Shown here piece after piece: positions 15,032 to 23,083 of a stretch of 24,082 nucleotides of DNA (the first letter of the stretch is position 1; each line of letters opens with the position of its first letter). The position numbers and the translations under genes were made by a program. The notes below the pieces were generated by a model. It did not search any database. It saw nothing but the letters and a program-made list of their open reading frames with translations, and was not told the DNA's origin. Source of the stretch: Actinomycetota bacterium (GTDB lineage Bacteria > Actinomycetota > Thermoleophilia > UBA2241); contig PMKK01000115.1 of NCBI GenBank assembly GCA_003157715.1, forward strand, positions 466 to 24,547, in the 5' to 3' direction.

Positions 15032-15291
15032 CCATCCGGCACGGATGGGGCGCGGGTTCGCGCGACGCCCCGAGCTTGTGCCATGCTTGGCGAAACCGAC
15101 AAAGGGGAGGGAGGTGGCCATGGCAGGCTGTGACGTGAAACTCCCGGCGCAAGGCCGGGTCTGAATCGCCCGTGCCGCCGTGGGCGTCTCCCTGAGGCGT
15201 TCGCGGCAGGAGCCCGGTCCGGGCTCCGTCGTCATCGGCGCCGAGAGTCCCGGCTGAGCTGACCGGCCGCCGCGCCCGCGGGCGCCGCGGC
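15032..15291 (+). other. Hairpin-rich non-coding stretch before the double-cubane reductase
   Basis: Between the HAD gene and 15392 lie at least six predicted hairpins. CCATCC/GGATGG (15032-15037/15043-15048) is followed by GGGGCG/CGCCCC (15047-15052/15066-15071). CCCGGC/GCCGGG is at 15143-15148/15154-15159 and CGCCC/GGGCG at 15167-15171/15182-15186. GAGCCC/GGGCTC is at about 15210-15226. The last, 15266-15291, is centred on the palindrome GCGCCCGCGGGCGC (15272-15285). The density suggests a structured leader, a terminator array, or both. CGTGAAACTCCC at 15135-15146 faintly resembles a cobalamin-riboswitch segment, but the rest of that class is missing. The remainder up to 15391 shows only a weak promoter-like ATTCCT/TACTGT pair (15295-15324). 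Confidence 0.4.
15120..15164 (+). CDS. Possible 14-residue leader peptide
   Basis: ATG at 15120 is preceded by a very strong ribosome site, GGGAGG at 15109-15114, 5 bases away. It encodes MAGCDVKLPAQGRV and stops at 15162-15164, just past a GC hairpin (15143-15159). The same frame is open from an ATG at 15000 that overlaps the HAD stop, so a 54-residue product is the alternative. No homology is recognised. Its position before a structured region and an FeS enzyme operon would suit a regulatory leader peptide, but coding is unproven. Confidence 0.25.
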   Translation: MAGCDVKLPAQGRV

Positions 15292-15391
15292 GCGATTCCT
15301 TTGGCCTGACCGCCAGCTTACTGTGCTCACCGGCGCCGGCATCTGCCGGTCCGTCGGCACGTCCGGCGGCCGCCACCCGAAAGGACATCGC

Positions 15392-16678
15392 GTGAGCGAC
15401 GCACCCGTCGACTACCGCCCCATGTGGCGGGGCCTCGGCCTCGATCTCGAGGGCCACGACCTGCTGCTGACCGTCATCCCTCAGCTCTACGCCGACGCCT
15501 ACTTGAGCCAGGAAGACCGGCCCGAGGGCATGGCTTACTTCGACTTCGTCATCAGCGAGATCCACGGTCTGCGCATCAAGGAGCTCCAGGACCACAAGGC
15601 CGCGGGCGGCACCGTGATCGGCACCTTCTGCCTCTACGTGCCCGAGGAGATCATCCGTGCCCTGGGCGGCGTGGCGGTCGGCCTGTGTGCCGGAGCGGAG
15701 TGGGCCTACGACCAGGTCGAGCAGGTGCTGCCGCGCAACACCTGCGCCCTCATCAAGTCGTTCATGGGCTTCAAGATGGGCAGGGTCTGCCCCTACGTCG
15801 AGTCGGCCGACCTGGTGATCGGCGAGACCACCTGCGACGGCAAGAAGAAGGCCTACGAGCTGTTCGGCGAGCTGGCCCCTACCTACGTGATGGAGCTTCC
15901 GCAGATGAAGCGCCCGCAGGACACGAGCCTGTGGCGTGGCGAGCTCGACCGCCTCGTGGCCGAGCTCGAGAAGGTGACCGGCCGCACGCTCACCTTCGAG
16001 GCCCTGCGGCAGGCCACCAAAGAGGTCAACGACAAGCGCCGCGCGCTACGGCGCCTGAACGCCGCGCGCGCCGCCTCGCCGGCGCCGATCAGCGGCAAGG
16101 ACGCTCTGCTCGCCGTCCAGGTGGCCTTCTACGACGACGTGCCACGCTTCACGCAGATGGTCAATAAGATCGCCGACGAGCTCGAGGCACGGGTCGCGGT
16201 CGGCAGCGGCGTGGCGCCGGCCGACGCGCCGCGGGTCCTGATCACCGGCAGCCCTATGAGCGTGCCCAACTGGAAGGTCCACGACCTGGTCGAGAAGGCC
16301 GGCGGCGTGGTGGTCGCCGAGGAGCTCTGCACCGGCTCGCGCTACTACGAGAGACTGGTCGCCGAGGACGCAACCTCCGTCTCGGGCCTGCTCGACGACA
16401 TCGCCGCCAAGTACCTCGACATCAACTGTGCCTGCTTCACGCCCAATCCGGGCCGCATCGACGACGTCCTGCGCTTGGCCGACGAGTACAAGGCCGACGG
16501 CATCCTGCACTACGCCCTGCAGTTCTGCGGGCCCTACCAGATCGAGGCGACCACGGTCGAGCGCGCCGCGCACGAGGCCGGTATCTCCGTGCTGCGGGTC
16601 GACACCGACTACTCGATGGAGGACGTGGGCCAGCTCGGCACGCGCATCGAGGCCTTCCTCGAGATGCTGCGGGGCTGA
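15392..16678 (+). CDS. Double-cubane-cluster anaerobic reductase (YjiM/HgdB-like)
   Basis: A 428-residue member of the 2-hydroxyacyl-CoA dehydratase/benzoyl-CoA reductase beta family, of the branch with a double-cubane [8Fe-9S] cluster described from Carboxydothermus, with YjiM as the E. coli relative. Cys candidates for the cluster include 80 (GTFCLYVPEE), 99 (VGLCAGAEW), 118 (RNTCALIKS), 133 (GRVCPYVESADLVIGE), 148 (TTCDGKKK), 313, 346, 348 and 379 (QFCGPYQIE). The NTCALIKSFMG and TTCDGKKKAYE blocks are typical. It performs very low-potential reductions once its partner ATPase has energised an electron; the natural substrate is unknown. AAAGGA at 15380-15385, 6 bases before GTG 15392, sets the start. 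The stop overlaps the partner start as TGATG. The usual alpha/beta dehydratase pair is absent, which supports the single-subunit double-cubane type. Confidence 0.87.
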   Translation: MSDAPVDYRPMWRGLGLDLEGHDLLLTVIPQLYADAYLSQEDRPEGMAYFDFVISEIHGLRIKELQDHKAAGGTVIGTFCLYVPEEIIRALGGVAVGLCAGAEWAYDQVEQVLPRNTCALIKSFMGFKMGRVCPYVESADLVIGETTCDGKKKAYELFGELAPTYVMELPQMKRPQDTSLWRGELDRLVAELEKVTGRTLTFEALRQATKEVNDKRRALRRLNAARAASPAPISGKDALLAVQVAFYDDVPRFTQMVNKIADELEARVAVGSGVAPADAPRVLITGSPMSVPNWKVHDLVEKAGGVVVAEELCTGSRYYERLVAEDATSVSGLLDDIAAKYLDINCACFTPNPGRIDDVLRLADEYKADGILHYALQFCGPYQIEATTVERAAHEAGISVLRVDTDYSMEDVGQLGTRIEAFLEMLRG

Positions 16679-17451
16679 TGCGCGTCCTGGGGCTCGATGT
16701 AGGTTCGCGGACCGTCGACGCCGTGTGGCTCGAGGACGGCGCGGTCGCCGATCGCGCCGTCCTCGACTCGGGTTTCGAGCCGCAGGAGGTCGCCGCCGAG
16801 CTCATCGGGCGGCGTCCCTGCGAGCGCCTCGTGGCCACCGGCTACGGCCGCCATGCGGCCGCCGAGCGGTTCGGCGCCGCCGTGATCACTGAGATCGGCG
16901 CCTACGCGCGGGGCGCGGCGCACCTCTCTCCGGGGGCGCGCTCCATCCTCGACATCGGCGGCCAGGACACCAAGGTGATCCTGCTGGGCGCGGCCGGCCG
17001 CGTGCTCGACTTCGAGATGAACGACAAGTGCTCGGCCGGCACGGGCCGGTTTCTCGAGGTGATGGCGCGGGCGCTCGGCGTCGAGCTCGACGAACTGGGC
17101 GCCGCCGCCCTGGCGGCCGGTTCGGCCGCGACCGTCAGCTCGATGTGCACGGTGTTCGCCGAGAGCGAGGTCGTGGGGCTGATCCATCGCGGCGAGCCGC
17201 GCGAGGCGATCGCGCGCGGCCTGCACGAGGCCATCGCGCGGCGTACCCTGTCGACCCTGCGGCGCGTGGGGGCCGCGCCGCCGCTGCTGTTTGCCGGCGG
17301 CGGCGCGCGCAATCCCGCGCTGGTCGCGCTCATCACCGCCGGCCTCGACGGCGACGTGCTGGTCGCACCCGAGCCGCAGATCGTGGGCGCGCTCGGCGCG
17401 GCCCTGTATGGAGCGCTCGAACGGGGGCAAGCCGGGGCGGGTGATCCATAG
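16678..17451 (+). CDS. ATP-dependent activator of the double-cubane reductase (HgdC/YjiL-like)
   Basis: This 257-residue ASKHA-fold ATPase injects a low-potential electron into the partner reductase using ATP. It has phosphate-binding LGLDVGSRTVDAV (4-16) and DIGGQDTKVI (92-101). Cys118 (NDKCSAGTGRFLE) and Cys157 (SSMCTVFAESEV) hold the [4Fe-4S] cluster shared between two subunits, and FAGGGARNPAL is the adenosine motif. The length is typical of the family. Start and upstream stop share one base, as in known reductase-activator pairs. It ends convergent with modC, with only 57 bases between and no clear terminator there. Confidence 0.9.
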   Translation: MRVLGLDVGSRTVDAVWLEDGAVADRAVLDSGFEPQEVAAELIGRRPCERLVATGYGRHAAAERFGAAVITEIGAYARGAAHLSPGARSILDIGGQDTKVILLGAAGRVLDFEMNDKCSAGTGRFLEVMARALGVELDELGAAALAAGSAATVSSMCTVFAESEVVGLIHRGEPREAIARGLHEAIARRTLSTLRRVGAAPPLLFAGGGARNPALVALITAGLDGDVLVAPEPQIVGALGAALYGALERGQAGAGDP

Positions 17452-17508
17452 AGTCCGCTGAGCCGCGGTCCGGCCGGAGAGAGTCGATGCCCGTGCGGGC
17501 GCGGCAGA

Positions 17509-18675
17509 CTACGCGCCGCCGGCCGGGTCTGGCAAGCCCTCATTCGGCACGACGAGCCTTGCCGCCTCGGGCGACCAGGCGGCGGCCACGAGCGCGCCGC
17601 GGCCGAGGCCGAGCGCGGCAGCCTGCTCGGCCGGCAGCTCCGCGATGAGCGGCGGGTCACAGTCCACGGTGACCCGCGCCACGCCGCCCAGGTACGCGAT
17701 CTGCGCGACCGGGCCCCGCAGGGCATTGGGCTCGGGGGACATCCTCGCCGCCTCCGCCCTCGCCGCCTCCGCCTCCGCCGTCGTCGCTGTCGCTGCCGGC
17801 AGCGGCGCCAGCCGCACGGCCCAGGGATCGACCACGACGGCGACGTCGCCGGTCGCCGGCGCGCTGCAGATTAGGCGCCGGCCCGTCGGGAGGGCGACCT
17901 CGGTGAGACCCCCTCTTCTGGAGGCGCGACCTCTGAAGTAGTTCGTGCCGACGAAAGCCGCCACGAACGGCGACGCGGGTGCGCGGACCAGATCGGCGGC
18001 CGTGCCCGTCTGCACTATCTTGCCGGCGTCGATCACGGCGATGCGGTCGGCGAGACCGGCCACGTCGCCATAGTCGTGGGAGACGAGGATGGTCGGCAGG
18101 CTCAGCTCGGCCAGCCACTGCGCGAGCTCGCGCGAGACGCGCGCCTTGGTTGCCGAGTCGAGGGCCGAGAGAGGTTCGTCGAGCAGCAGGATGTCGGGGG
18201 TGGTGGCGACCGCTCGGGCAAGCGCGGCTCGCTGACGCTCGCCGCCCGACACCTTGCCCGGTCGCGACTCCCTCAGCTCTTCGATGCCGTAGCGCGTGAG
18301 CAGCTCGGCTACGCGGGAGCGCCGGTCGCGGCGGCGGCGGGGGCGGGGCCAGAGCCCGTACTCGATGTTGCGAGCCACGCTGAGGTGCGGGAAGAGCGCT
18401 CCGTCCTGGAACACCATGCCGACGTGACGCGCCTCCGGTGGAAGGTCGACGCGCCGCTCGGTGTCGATCAGGGTGCGACCGGCGAACTCGATGCGTGCCC
18501 GGTCGGGTCGCAGCAGCCCGGCGACGGCGCGCAGCAGCGACGTCTTGCCCGCTCCGGACGGGCCGACGAGAGCCAGGGTCTCGCGCCCGACCTCGATGCT
18601 CGCGTCGAGCTCGAGGCGGCTCAAGTGGTGCCGAACATGGACGCTCAGCAGAGTGTCGGCGCTGTCCGGACTCAC
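17509..18675 (-). CDS. modC: Molybdate ABC transporter ATP-binding protein
   Basis: The ATPase of the molybdate importer. Counting from the GTG at 18675 it is 388 residues: Walker A GPSGAGKTS (38-46), Q-loop VFQDGALFPHLSV, signature VSGGERQRAALARA, Walker B ILLLDEPLSALD and the switch His in LVSHDYGD. A C-terminal TOBE-like domain (GPVAQIAYLGGVARVTV) follows an Ala/Glu repeat linker. GTG 18675 overlaps the modB stop as GTGA, so it is preferred over an in-frame GTG at 18687 that has no ribosome site. Substrate assignment rests on the adjacent ModA and the molybdenum context; tungstate or sulfate transport is less likely. Confidence 0.88.
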   Translation of the reverse strand: MSPDSADTLLSVHVRHHLSRLELDASIEVGRETLALVGPSGAGKTSLLRAVAGLLRPDRARIEFAGRTLIDTERRVDLPPEARHVGMVFQDGALFPHLSVARNIEYGLWPRPRRRRDRRSRVAELLTRYGIEELRESRPGKVSGGERQRAALARAVATTPDILLLDEPLSALDSATKARVSRELAQWLAELSLPTILVSHDYGDVAGLADRIAVIDAGKIVQTGTAADLVRAPASPFVAAFVGTNYFRGRASRRGGLTEVALPTGRRLICSAPATGDVAVVVDPWAVRLAPLPAATATTAEAEAARAEAARMSPEPNALRGPVAQIAYLGGVARVTVDCDPPLIAELPAEQAAALGLGRGALVAAAWSPEAARLVVPNEGLPDPAGGA

Positions 18676-19472
18676 GACTCTCGCCACCGCAGCAGGAGCT
18701 TGGTGGTGACCAGGACGGCGAAGCTGACGGCCACGAGGAGCGCCGACATCGCCAGCGCCGCTTGGAAGTTCGCGGCCCCGAATTGATCGTAGATGGCGAG
18801 CGGCAGCGTCTGCGTGGCGCCCTGCAAGCCGCCGGCGAACAGGGCCGTGGCACCGAACTCACCGAGCGCTCTGGCCCACGCCAGCGCCGCGCCGGCGGCG
18901 AGGCCCTGCCCCGCCAGGGGCACCTCTATGCGAAAGAAAGAACGGGTCGGACCGGCTCCCAGCGTCCGGGAGGCGCCGACGAGCTGTTCGTCGACCGAGC
19001 CGAATGAGACGATGGCCTGGCGCACGAAGAACGGCATCGCCACGAACGACTGAGCCATGACCACGGCGACCCAGGTGAACGGCAGCCTGATGCCGTGGGC
19101 CGCGAGCTGCGCCCCGAGCAGGCCCGTGCGACCGAAGGCCGCGAACAGGGCGATGCCGGCGACCGCCGGCGGCAGGACGAGGGGGAGCTCGAGCAGCGTG
19201 ATGATCACCGCACGGCCGTGGAACCTGCGCGTCCCCAGCAGATGGGCTACCGGAGTGCCGATCGCGACGATGAAAGCCAGGGAGACGAGACTGGTCTTTA
19301 TGCTGACGCGCAGCGCGTCACGGGCCACTGGGGAGTGCAGCTGGTCCAGCAGCGTCGAGAGGGGCACGCGCTGGAAGATGGCCAGCAGGGGCAGGCCGAT
19401 AAAGAGAAGCAGCACGGCGGCGGCGATCCCAGTGATCGCCGCCACCGTGCCCCTCCGCAGGCCGCGCAGCAC
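18672..19472 (-). CDS. modB: Molybdate ABC transporter permease
   Basis: This 266-residue membrane protein has hydrophobic segments near residues 10-32, 60-80, 85-110, 133-150 and 240-262. The cytoplasmic EAA loop is GASRTLGAGPTRSFFRIEVPL-like and contacts ModC. The LPLVLPPAVAGIAL and RALGEFGATALFAGG blocks are typical of ModB. The start is GTG 19472. No clear ribosome site precedes it, so a non-standard codon further upstream cannot be excluded. It lies between modA (82-base gap) and modC (4-base overlap), in the order A-B-C. Confidence 0.9.
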   Translation of the reverse strand: MLRGLRRGTVAAITGIAAAVLLLFIGLPLLAIFQRVPLSTLLDQLHSPVARDALRVSIKTSLVSLAFIVAIGTPVAHLLGTRRFHGRAVIITLLELPLVLPPAVAGIALFAAFGRTGLLGAQLAAHGIRLPFTWVAVVMAQSFVAMPFFVRQAIVSFGSVDEQLVGASRTLGAGPTRSFFRIEVPLAGQGLAAGAALAWARALGEFGATALFAGGLQGATQTLPLAIYDQFGAANFQAALAMSALLVAVSFAVLVTTKLLLRWRES

Positions 19473-19554
19473 AGCGCGCCGCGGCCCGGACGCGGGAGTG
19501 CCCTGAGAAGAGCCCCTGCGCGTTATAGCGGGTGAGCTTGCCGTTTGGGGGTGC

Positions 19555-20628
19555 TTACGGCGTGACCGTGAAGCTGCCGGCCTTCTTAGAGCTGCGGCCG
19601 TCGCTTGTCACCGTGACCGTGGTGGCGCCGGCCGCGAGGCCAGCGGGCACGGTAGCCGTGATCGAGGTCGCCGTCCAGGCGCTGGTGGTGGCGACCTTGC
19701 CGCCGATCTTCACCGTTCCCGAGCTGAAGAAGTTGGTGCCCGTGATGGTCACGGTCGAGCCCACCGCTCCGCTCGTCGGCGCGATCGTCTTGATGACCGG
19801 ATACGGCTTGGCCAGGAAGCCCCATTTCGCCAGGATCTTCTGGCCGCGCGCGCTCATGGCGAACGCGATGAAGCGCGAGGCCATGAGGGGACGAGCCGCG
19901 TTCTTGACCGCCGCTATGGGATAGGTCGGCAACGGGTTGGACTGGTAGGTGGCGGGGATCGCGATCTTCGTGACGGAAGTACCCGCGGCCATCTTGTCGC
20001 TCACGTAGACGAAGCCCGCGTCGACCTCGTCGAGCTTGACGAGAGCGGTCACCATGTTCACGTTCGAGACGGTGGCGACGACGTTGCTCATGACTTGGCT
20101 AGAGTAGTTGGCGCCGTAGACGCCGCCGGTGGTGATGTTGGTCAGGACCGTCTGGGTGTAGGCGCCGATCGGCACGGCCGCGTCGCCGATGGCGATCATG
20201 ACGCCGGTCTTCGTGAGATCGCCGAGAGACTTGATATTCGCGAGGTTCGCCTTCGGCACGATCACGCACAGCTGGTTCTGGCAGAAGAGGCGCGGCGCGC
20301 TGGAGAAGCCGTCCTTGAAGAGCTGGGTCCCGTACTTGGTGCTGGCGCCGGCGAACAGGTCGGCGGGCGCGCCCAGCTCGATCTGCGCGACCAGGGTGTC
20401 GGTGCCCTGGAAGTTGAAGACGAACTTCACCTTCTTGTACTGCGGGTAGGCGGCCTTGAACGGCGCCACCATGGCGGGGAAGGCGCGATAGAGCGACGCG
20501 GCCGCGAACACCTTGAACGGGGGCGTGGCCGCGCTCTTCGATGCCGCCGCCGCGGGGCCGGCGCCGGCGCCGAGCACACCGACGACGGCTACCGCGGCGA
20601 GCAGCACCCACAACCTGCGTTTCTTCAT
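19555..20628 (-). CDS. modA: Molybdate-binding protein ModA with an added C-terminal IPT/TIG domain
   Basis: This 357-residue exported solute-binding protein captures molybdate for ModBC. The signal peptide is MKKRRLWVLLAAVAVVGVLG followed by an Ala-rich cleavage zone near residue 29. The ModA core carries VFAAASLYRAF, PADLFAGAS, AAVPIGAYTQT and DEVDAGFVYVSD. Around residue 278 the core ends and an Ig-like IPT/TIG domain begins: APTSGAVGSTVTITGTNF, GTVKIGG, ITATVPAG and GSFTVTP. Normal ModA has about 250 residues and no such domain. No lipobox Cys is seen, so it is not an obvious lipoprotein; the extra domain may hold it at the cell surface. AGGAGG, the complement of 20635-20640, lies 6 bases before the ATG. 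Confidence 0.92.
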   Translation of the reverse strand: MKKRRLWVLLAAVAVVGVLGAGAGPAAAASKSAATPPFKVFAAASLYRAFPAMVAPFKAAYPQYKKVKFVFNFQGTDTLVAQIELGAPADLFAGASTKYGTQLFKDGFSSAPRLFCQNQLCVIVPKANLANIKSLGDLTKTGVMIAIGDAAVPIGAYTQTVLTNITTGGVYGANYSSQVMSNVVATVSNVNMVTALVKLDEVDAGFVYVSDKMAAGTSVTKIAIPATYQSNPLPTYPIAAVKNAARPLMASRFIAFAMSARGQKILAKWGFLAKPYPVIKTIAPTSGAVGSTVTITGTNFFSSGTVKIGGKVATTSAWTATSITATVPAGLAAGATTVTVTSDGRSSKKAGSFTVTP

Positions 20629-20758
20629 GGAGTCCCTCCTGTGTAACGACTATTGAGCGGCTCCTGCTGCGGAGCGAGCCCCCTGTCCGCCTCTCACGAC
20701 CACCGTGGGCAGAGCGTGGGTTGGGAGACCGTTGAACATTCCGTGGCGCGCGGCGCGA

Positions 20759-20807
20759 GCGTCATGACGCAAGTGCCGACGATCGGACGTCAACGAGGCG
20801 TTATACT
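20759..20807. promoter_or_regulatory. Palindrome and -10-like box between modA and the beta-propeller gene
   Basis: The divergent intergenic stretch (20629-20877) holds a perfect 12-base palindrome, GCGTCATGACGC (20759-20770), and a good -10 box, TATACT (20802-20807), for the plus-strand gene. No good -35 is seen at the right distance. No ModE-type TATAT...ATATA site is visible. The palindrome could be a regulator site for one or both genes. Confidence 0.35.
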
Positions 20808-20877
20808 ACAAAAGGAATCACGCCCTGTCACTATGACGTCGTTGGGGGATCACGGTGGAGCCGAGGGAGTCAGATCG

Positions 20878-22971
20878 GTGCTGGTGATGCGCAGAGTCGC
20901 GGGAGTCGCGGCGCTGTGCGTTGCTCTGGGGCTTGTCTTGCTGGGGCCCGATCCTGCCTTCGCCTCGCAGTCGGTCTTCTGGCAAGGTGTCAAGGGCTCG
21001 CCGTTCCACCTTCGTGTGCCACTCAGCTCCGACGTCGTGGTGGGAGGAGGCGCCGACCAGAGCATGAGCCTCAAGGTGGGCGAGTCGGGGGTGATCGACG
21101 CCGAAGCGGCGGGCTACGTCTCGCTGGGCGTCTCGCAGCCCGATCCGCGAAGCGTCGAGGTGCTGAGCGGAGGCGACATTCTGGTCGCGGACGCCGCCAA
21201 CCGGCTGGTCGCCGAGTTCAGCGCGAGCGGCGCGCTCGTCTGGTCGTACACGGCCGCGAATGACTCCGCGCTGAGCGCGCCGGTGTACGCCGGCCGGCTC
21301 GCCGACGGCTCCACGCTGATCTGCGATAGCGGGGGTGACGGCGGGGCAGGGCGGGTCTCCGTCGTCAGCCAGAGCGGCCAGAAGGAGTGGCAGTACGGCA
21401 CGACGGGGGTACCCGGCTCAGGCGTTGACGAGCTCTCCGCGCCGACCTCGGCCACGGTGCTCCCCGACGGCAACGTCGCGATCTGCGACGCGGGCAATCA
21501 CCGCGTGATCGAGGTGCGCTACGCCGACTACAACCCCAGCGAGGCAGACGACGGCTTCAACGCGAGCAGCATCGTGTGGCAGTACGGCCGGACCGGTGTG
21601 TCCGGTGACGGCGTCGATCAGCTCGAGTCGCCGACATCCGTCCAGTGCCTCACGGCGGGAGTGTCGCGGGGCAACCTGCTCATCTGCGACGAGGCGGCGG
21701 CGCGCGTGATCGAGGTCGACGCCACCGACTACGCCGCCACCGCGCCGAACCGCGGCTTCACGACCAGAAGCATCATCTGGCAGTACCCGGCCGCCGGCTC
21801 GCAAGCCACGGCCTCTTCTCTGGCCTCCCCGAGCTGTGCGCTGGGCACCAACGGCAGCGACAATCTCGTGTGGATCGCCGACGCCGGCAGCGGCAGCGTG
21901 CTGGGCGTGGCGACCGACTCGATCGCGGGTGGAATCAAGGGCAGACCCAAGCAGCACGTGGTGTTCGCCAGGTACGGGGCAAGCGGCGGGACGCCGTTCT
22001 CGGGCTCGCTCTCGGCGCCGGCGTCGCTGTCGCAGGCAAGCGACGGCAGCATGGTCGTCGCCGACCCCGGCGCGCACCGGATCGTCGTGCTCGGCACGAC
22101 GGCCGACGCCGCGACGGTGCAGTCGGCCAGTCTCGCCTGTGGGCTGGCGGGACGCAAGCAGTTCGTGAGCATCCGCTGCACCTTCAGGTCCGTCCCAATG
22201 GCCCCCATCACCATCACCTATCGCATCGACGGGGGTCCCCAGAAATCCCTTGGCACCAAGAAGGCAAAGGTCTTCGGCGGTCGGTCGGACATAAAGTCGA
22301 GCTCAGGGGCGCTGACCATCCTCTTCCCGCCGCAGACGATCGGTACCCGGATCATCTACCAGGTCTCGCTGACCACGGGCTCACGTGCCTGCGCTCCCGA
22401 GCTGACATCGCTCGCCATCGCCTACACGAAGTCGCGCTCGACGGCGAGCGGCAAAGGCGGTGGCGGGTTGAGCGGCAACCGCGCCAACAGCAACGGCAGC
22501 GCCAGCGACAACCGCTCGAGCGCGGGCGGCGGGTCGGGGTCGGGCGGCGGCATCGGGGGCGGCACGGGCAGCGGATCCGGCAACGGCGCCGGCAGCGGCC
22601 GCGGCAGCGGCTCCTCGGACAATGCGGCCGGTGCGGACACCGGCACCGCTAGCCAGAGCGCGGCGGGGGCCAAGCTGCCGGCCGCGGTGTCGAAGTCCGG
22701 GGGCTCCGCCGGTGCGGCGACGCTCGCCGTCTCGGGCTATGCCTTCGCCGCCTCCGGCAAGGCCGGCGGCGGCGAAGGCGGAGGGGTCAGCCCCGCGTCG
22801 GCGGGACTCCCGCTGGCGTCGGGGGCGGGCGCCGTGATCATCGTGGTCCTGCTGCTGCTGGTCGGCCCGTGGGCCGAGCGCCGGCGACTGCGCCTGTTCG
22901 TGAACTGGGACGCCAAGCTCCTGCGCCCGTTTCCGGCCGAGCGCACCCGGGACATGCCGCGGCGGTGGTGA
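20878..22971 (+). CDS. Secreted, C-terminally anchored beta-propeller (NHL/PQQ-like) protein
   Basis: From GTG 20878 the protein has 697 residues. GAGGGAG at 20862-20868 and an immediate signal peptide (MRRVAGVAALCVALGLVLLG, ending PAFAS) support this start; ATG 20887 is an alternative. The next 400 residues hold propeller-type repeats: GGDILVADAANRLV, GSTLICDSGG, GNVAICDAGNHRVIEV, GNLLICDEAAARVIEV and GSMVVADPGAHRIVVLG, several with a following W-QYG strand. A second beta-rich part has ITYRIDGGPQKSLG. Then come about 60 Gly/Ser/Asn residues, a transmembrane helix (AGAVIIVVLLLLVG) and a short basic tail. It should stand on the outer face of the membrane. The function is unknown; divergence from modABC may be chance. 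Confidence 0.7.
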   Translation: MLVMRRVAGVAALCVALGLVLLGPDPAFASQSVFWQGVKGSPFHLRVPLSSDVVVGGGADQSMSLKVGESGVIDAEAAGYVSLGVSQPDPRSVEVLSGGDILVADAANRLVAEFSASGALVWSYTAANDSALSAPVYAGRLADGSTLICDSGGDGGAGRVSVVSQSGQKEWQYGTTGVPGSGVDELSAPTSATVLPDGNVAICDAGNHRVIEVRYADYNPSEADDGFNASSIVWQYGRTGVSGDGVDQLESPTSVQCLTAGVSRGNLLICDEAAARVIEVDATDYAATAPNRGFTTRSIIWQYPAAGSQATASSLASPSCALGTNGSDNLVWIADAGSGSVLGVATDSIAGGIKGRPKQHVVFARYGASGGTPFSGSLSAPASLSQASDGSMVVADPGAHRIVVLGTTADAATVQSASLACGLAGRKQFVSIRCTFRSVPMAPITITYRIDGGPQKSLGTKKAKVFGGRSDIKSSSGALTILFPPQTIGTRIIYQVSLTTGSRACAPELTSLAIAYTKSRSTASGKGGGGLSGNRANSNGSASDNRSSAGGGSGSGGGIGGGTGSGSGNGAGSGRGSGSSDNAAGADTGTASQSAAGAKLPAAVSKSGGSAGAATLAVSGYAFAASGKAGGGEGGGVSPASAGLPLASGAGAVIIVVLLLLVGPWAERRRLRLFVNWDAKLLRPFPAERTRDMPRRW

Positions 22972-23083
22972 GAAGGTCCGAGGCTGACGGTCGCGCTCCC
23001 AAGGGGGGGAGAGCCCGCCCATTCGCGTGTCGATCGGTGTGTCGCTGCCGGCTTGCGCGGCACGGCGCGACCGGCCGGGTGCG
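22972..23083. other. Convergent intergenic stretch
   Basis: It separates two converging genes. Only a weak 5-bp hairpin (CTCCC/GGGAG, near 22998-23012) is seen; no T run and no small gene are recognised. Confidence 0.4.

Noticed and set aside
15000..15164. A 54-residue gene starting in an ATGA overlap with the HAD stop
   Set aside because: No ribosome site precedes the ATG at 15000, its sequence looks like read-through of structured RNA, and only the internal ATG at 15120 has a strong site. Mentioned only as an alternative.
15100..15230. Cobalamin riboswitch
   Set aside because: Only CGTGAAACTCCC resembles one segment. The CCGCCACTGT-like core and the B12 box are absent, and no cobalamin gene follows.
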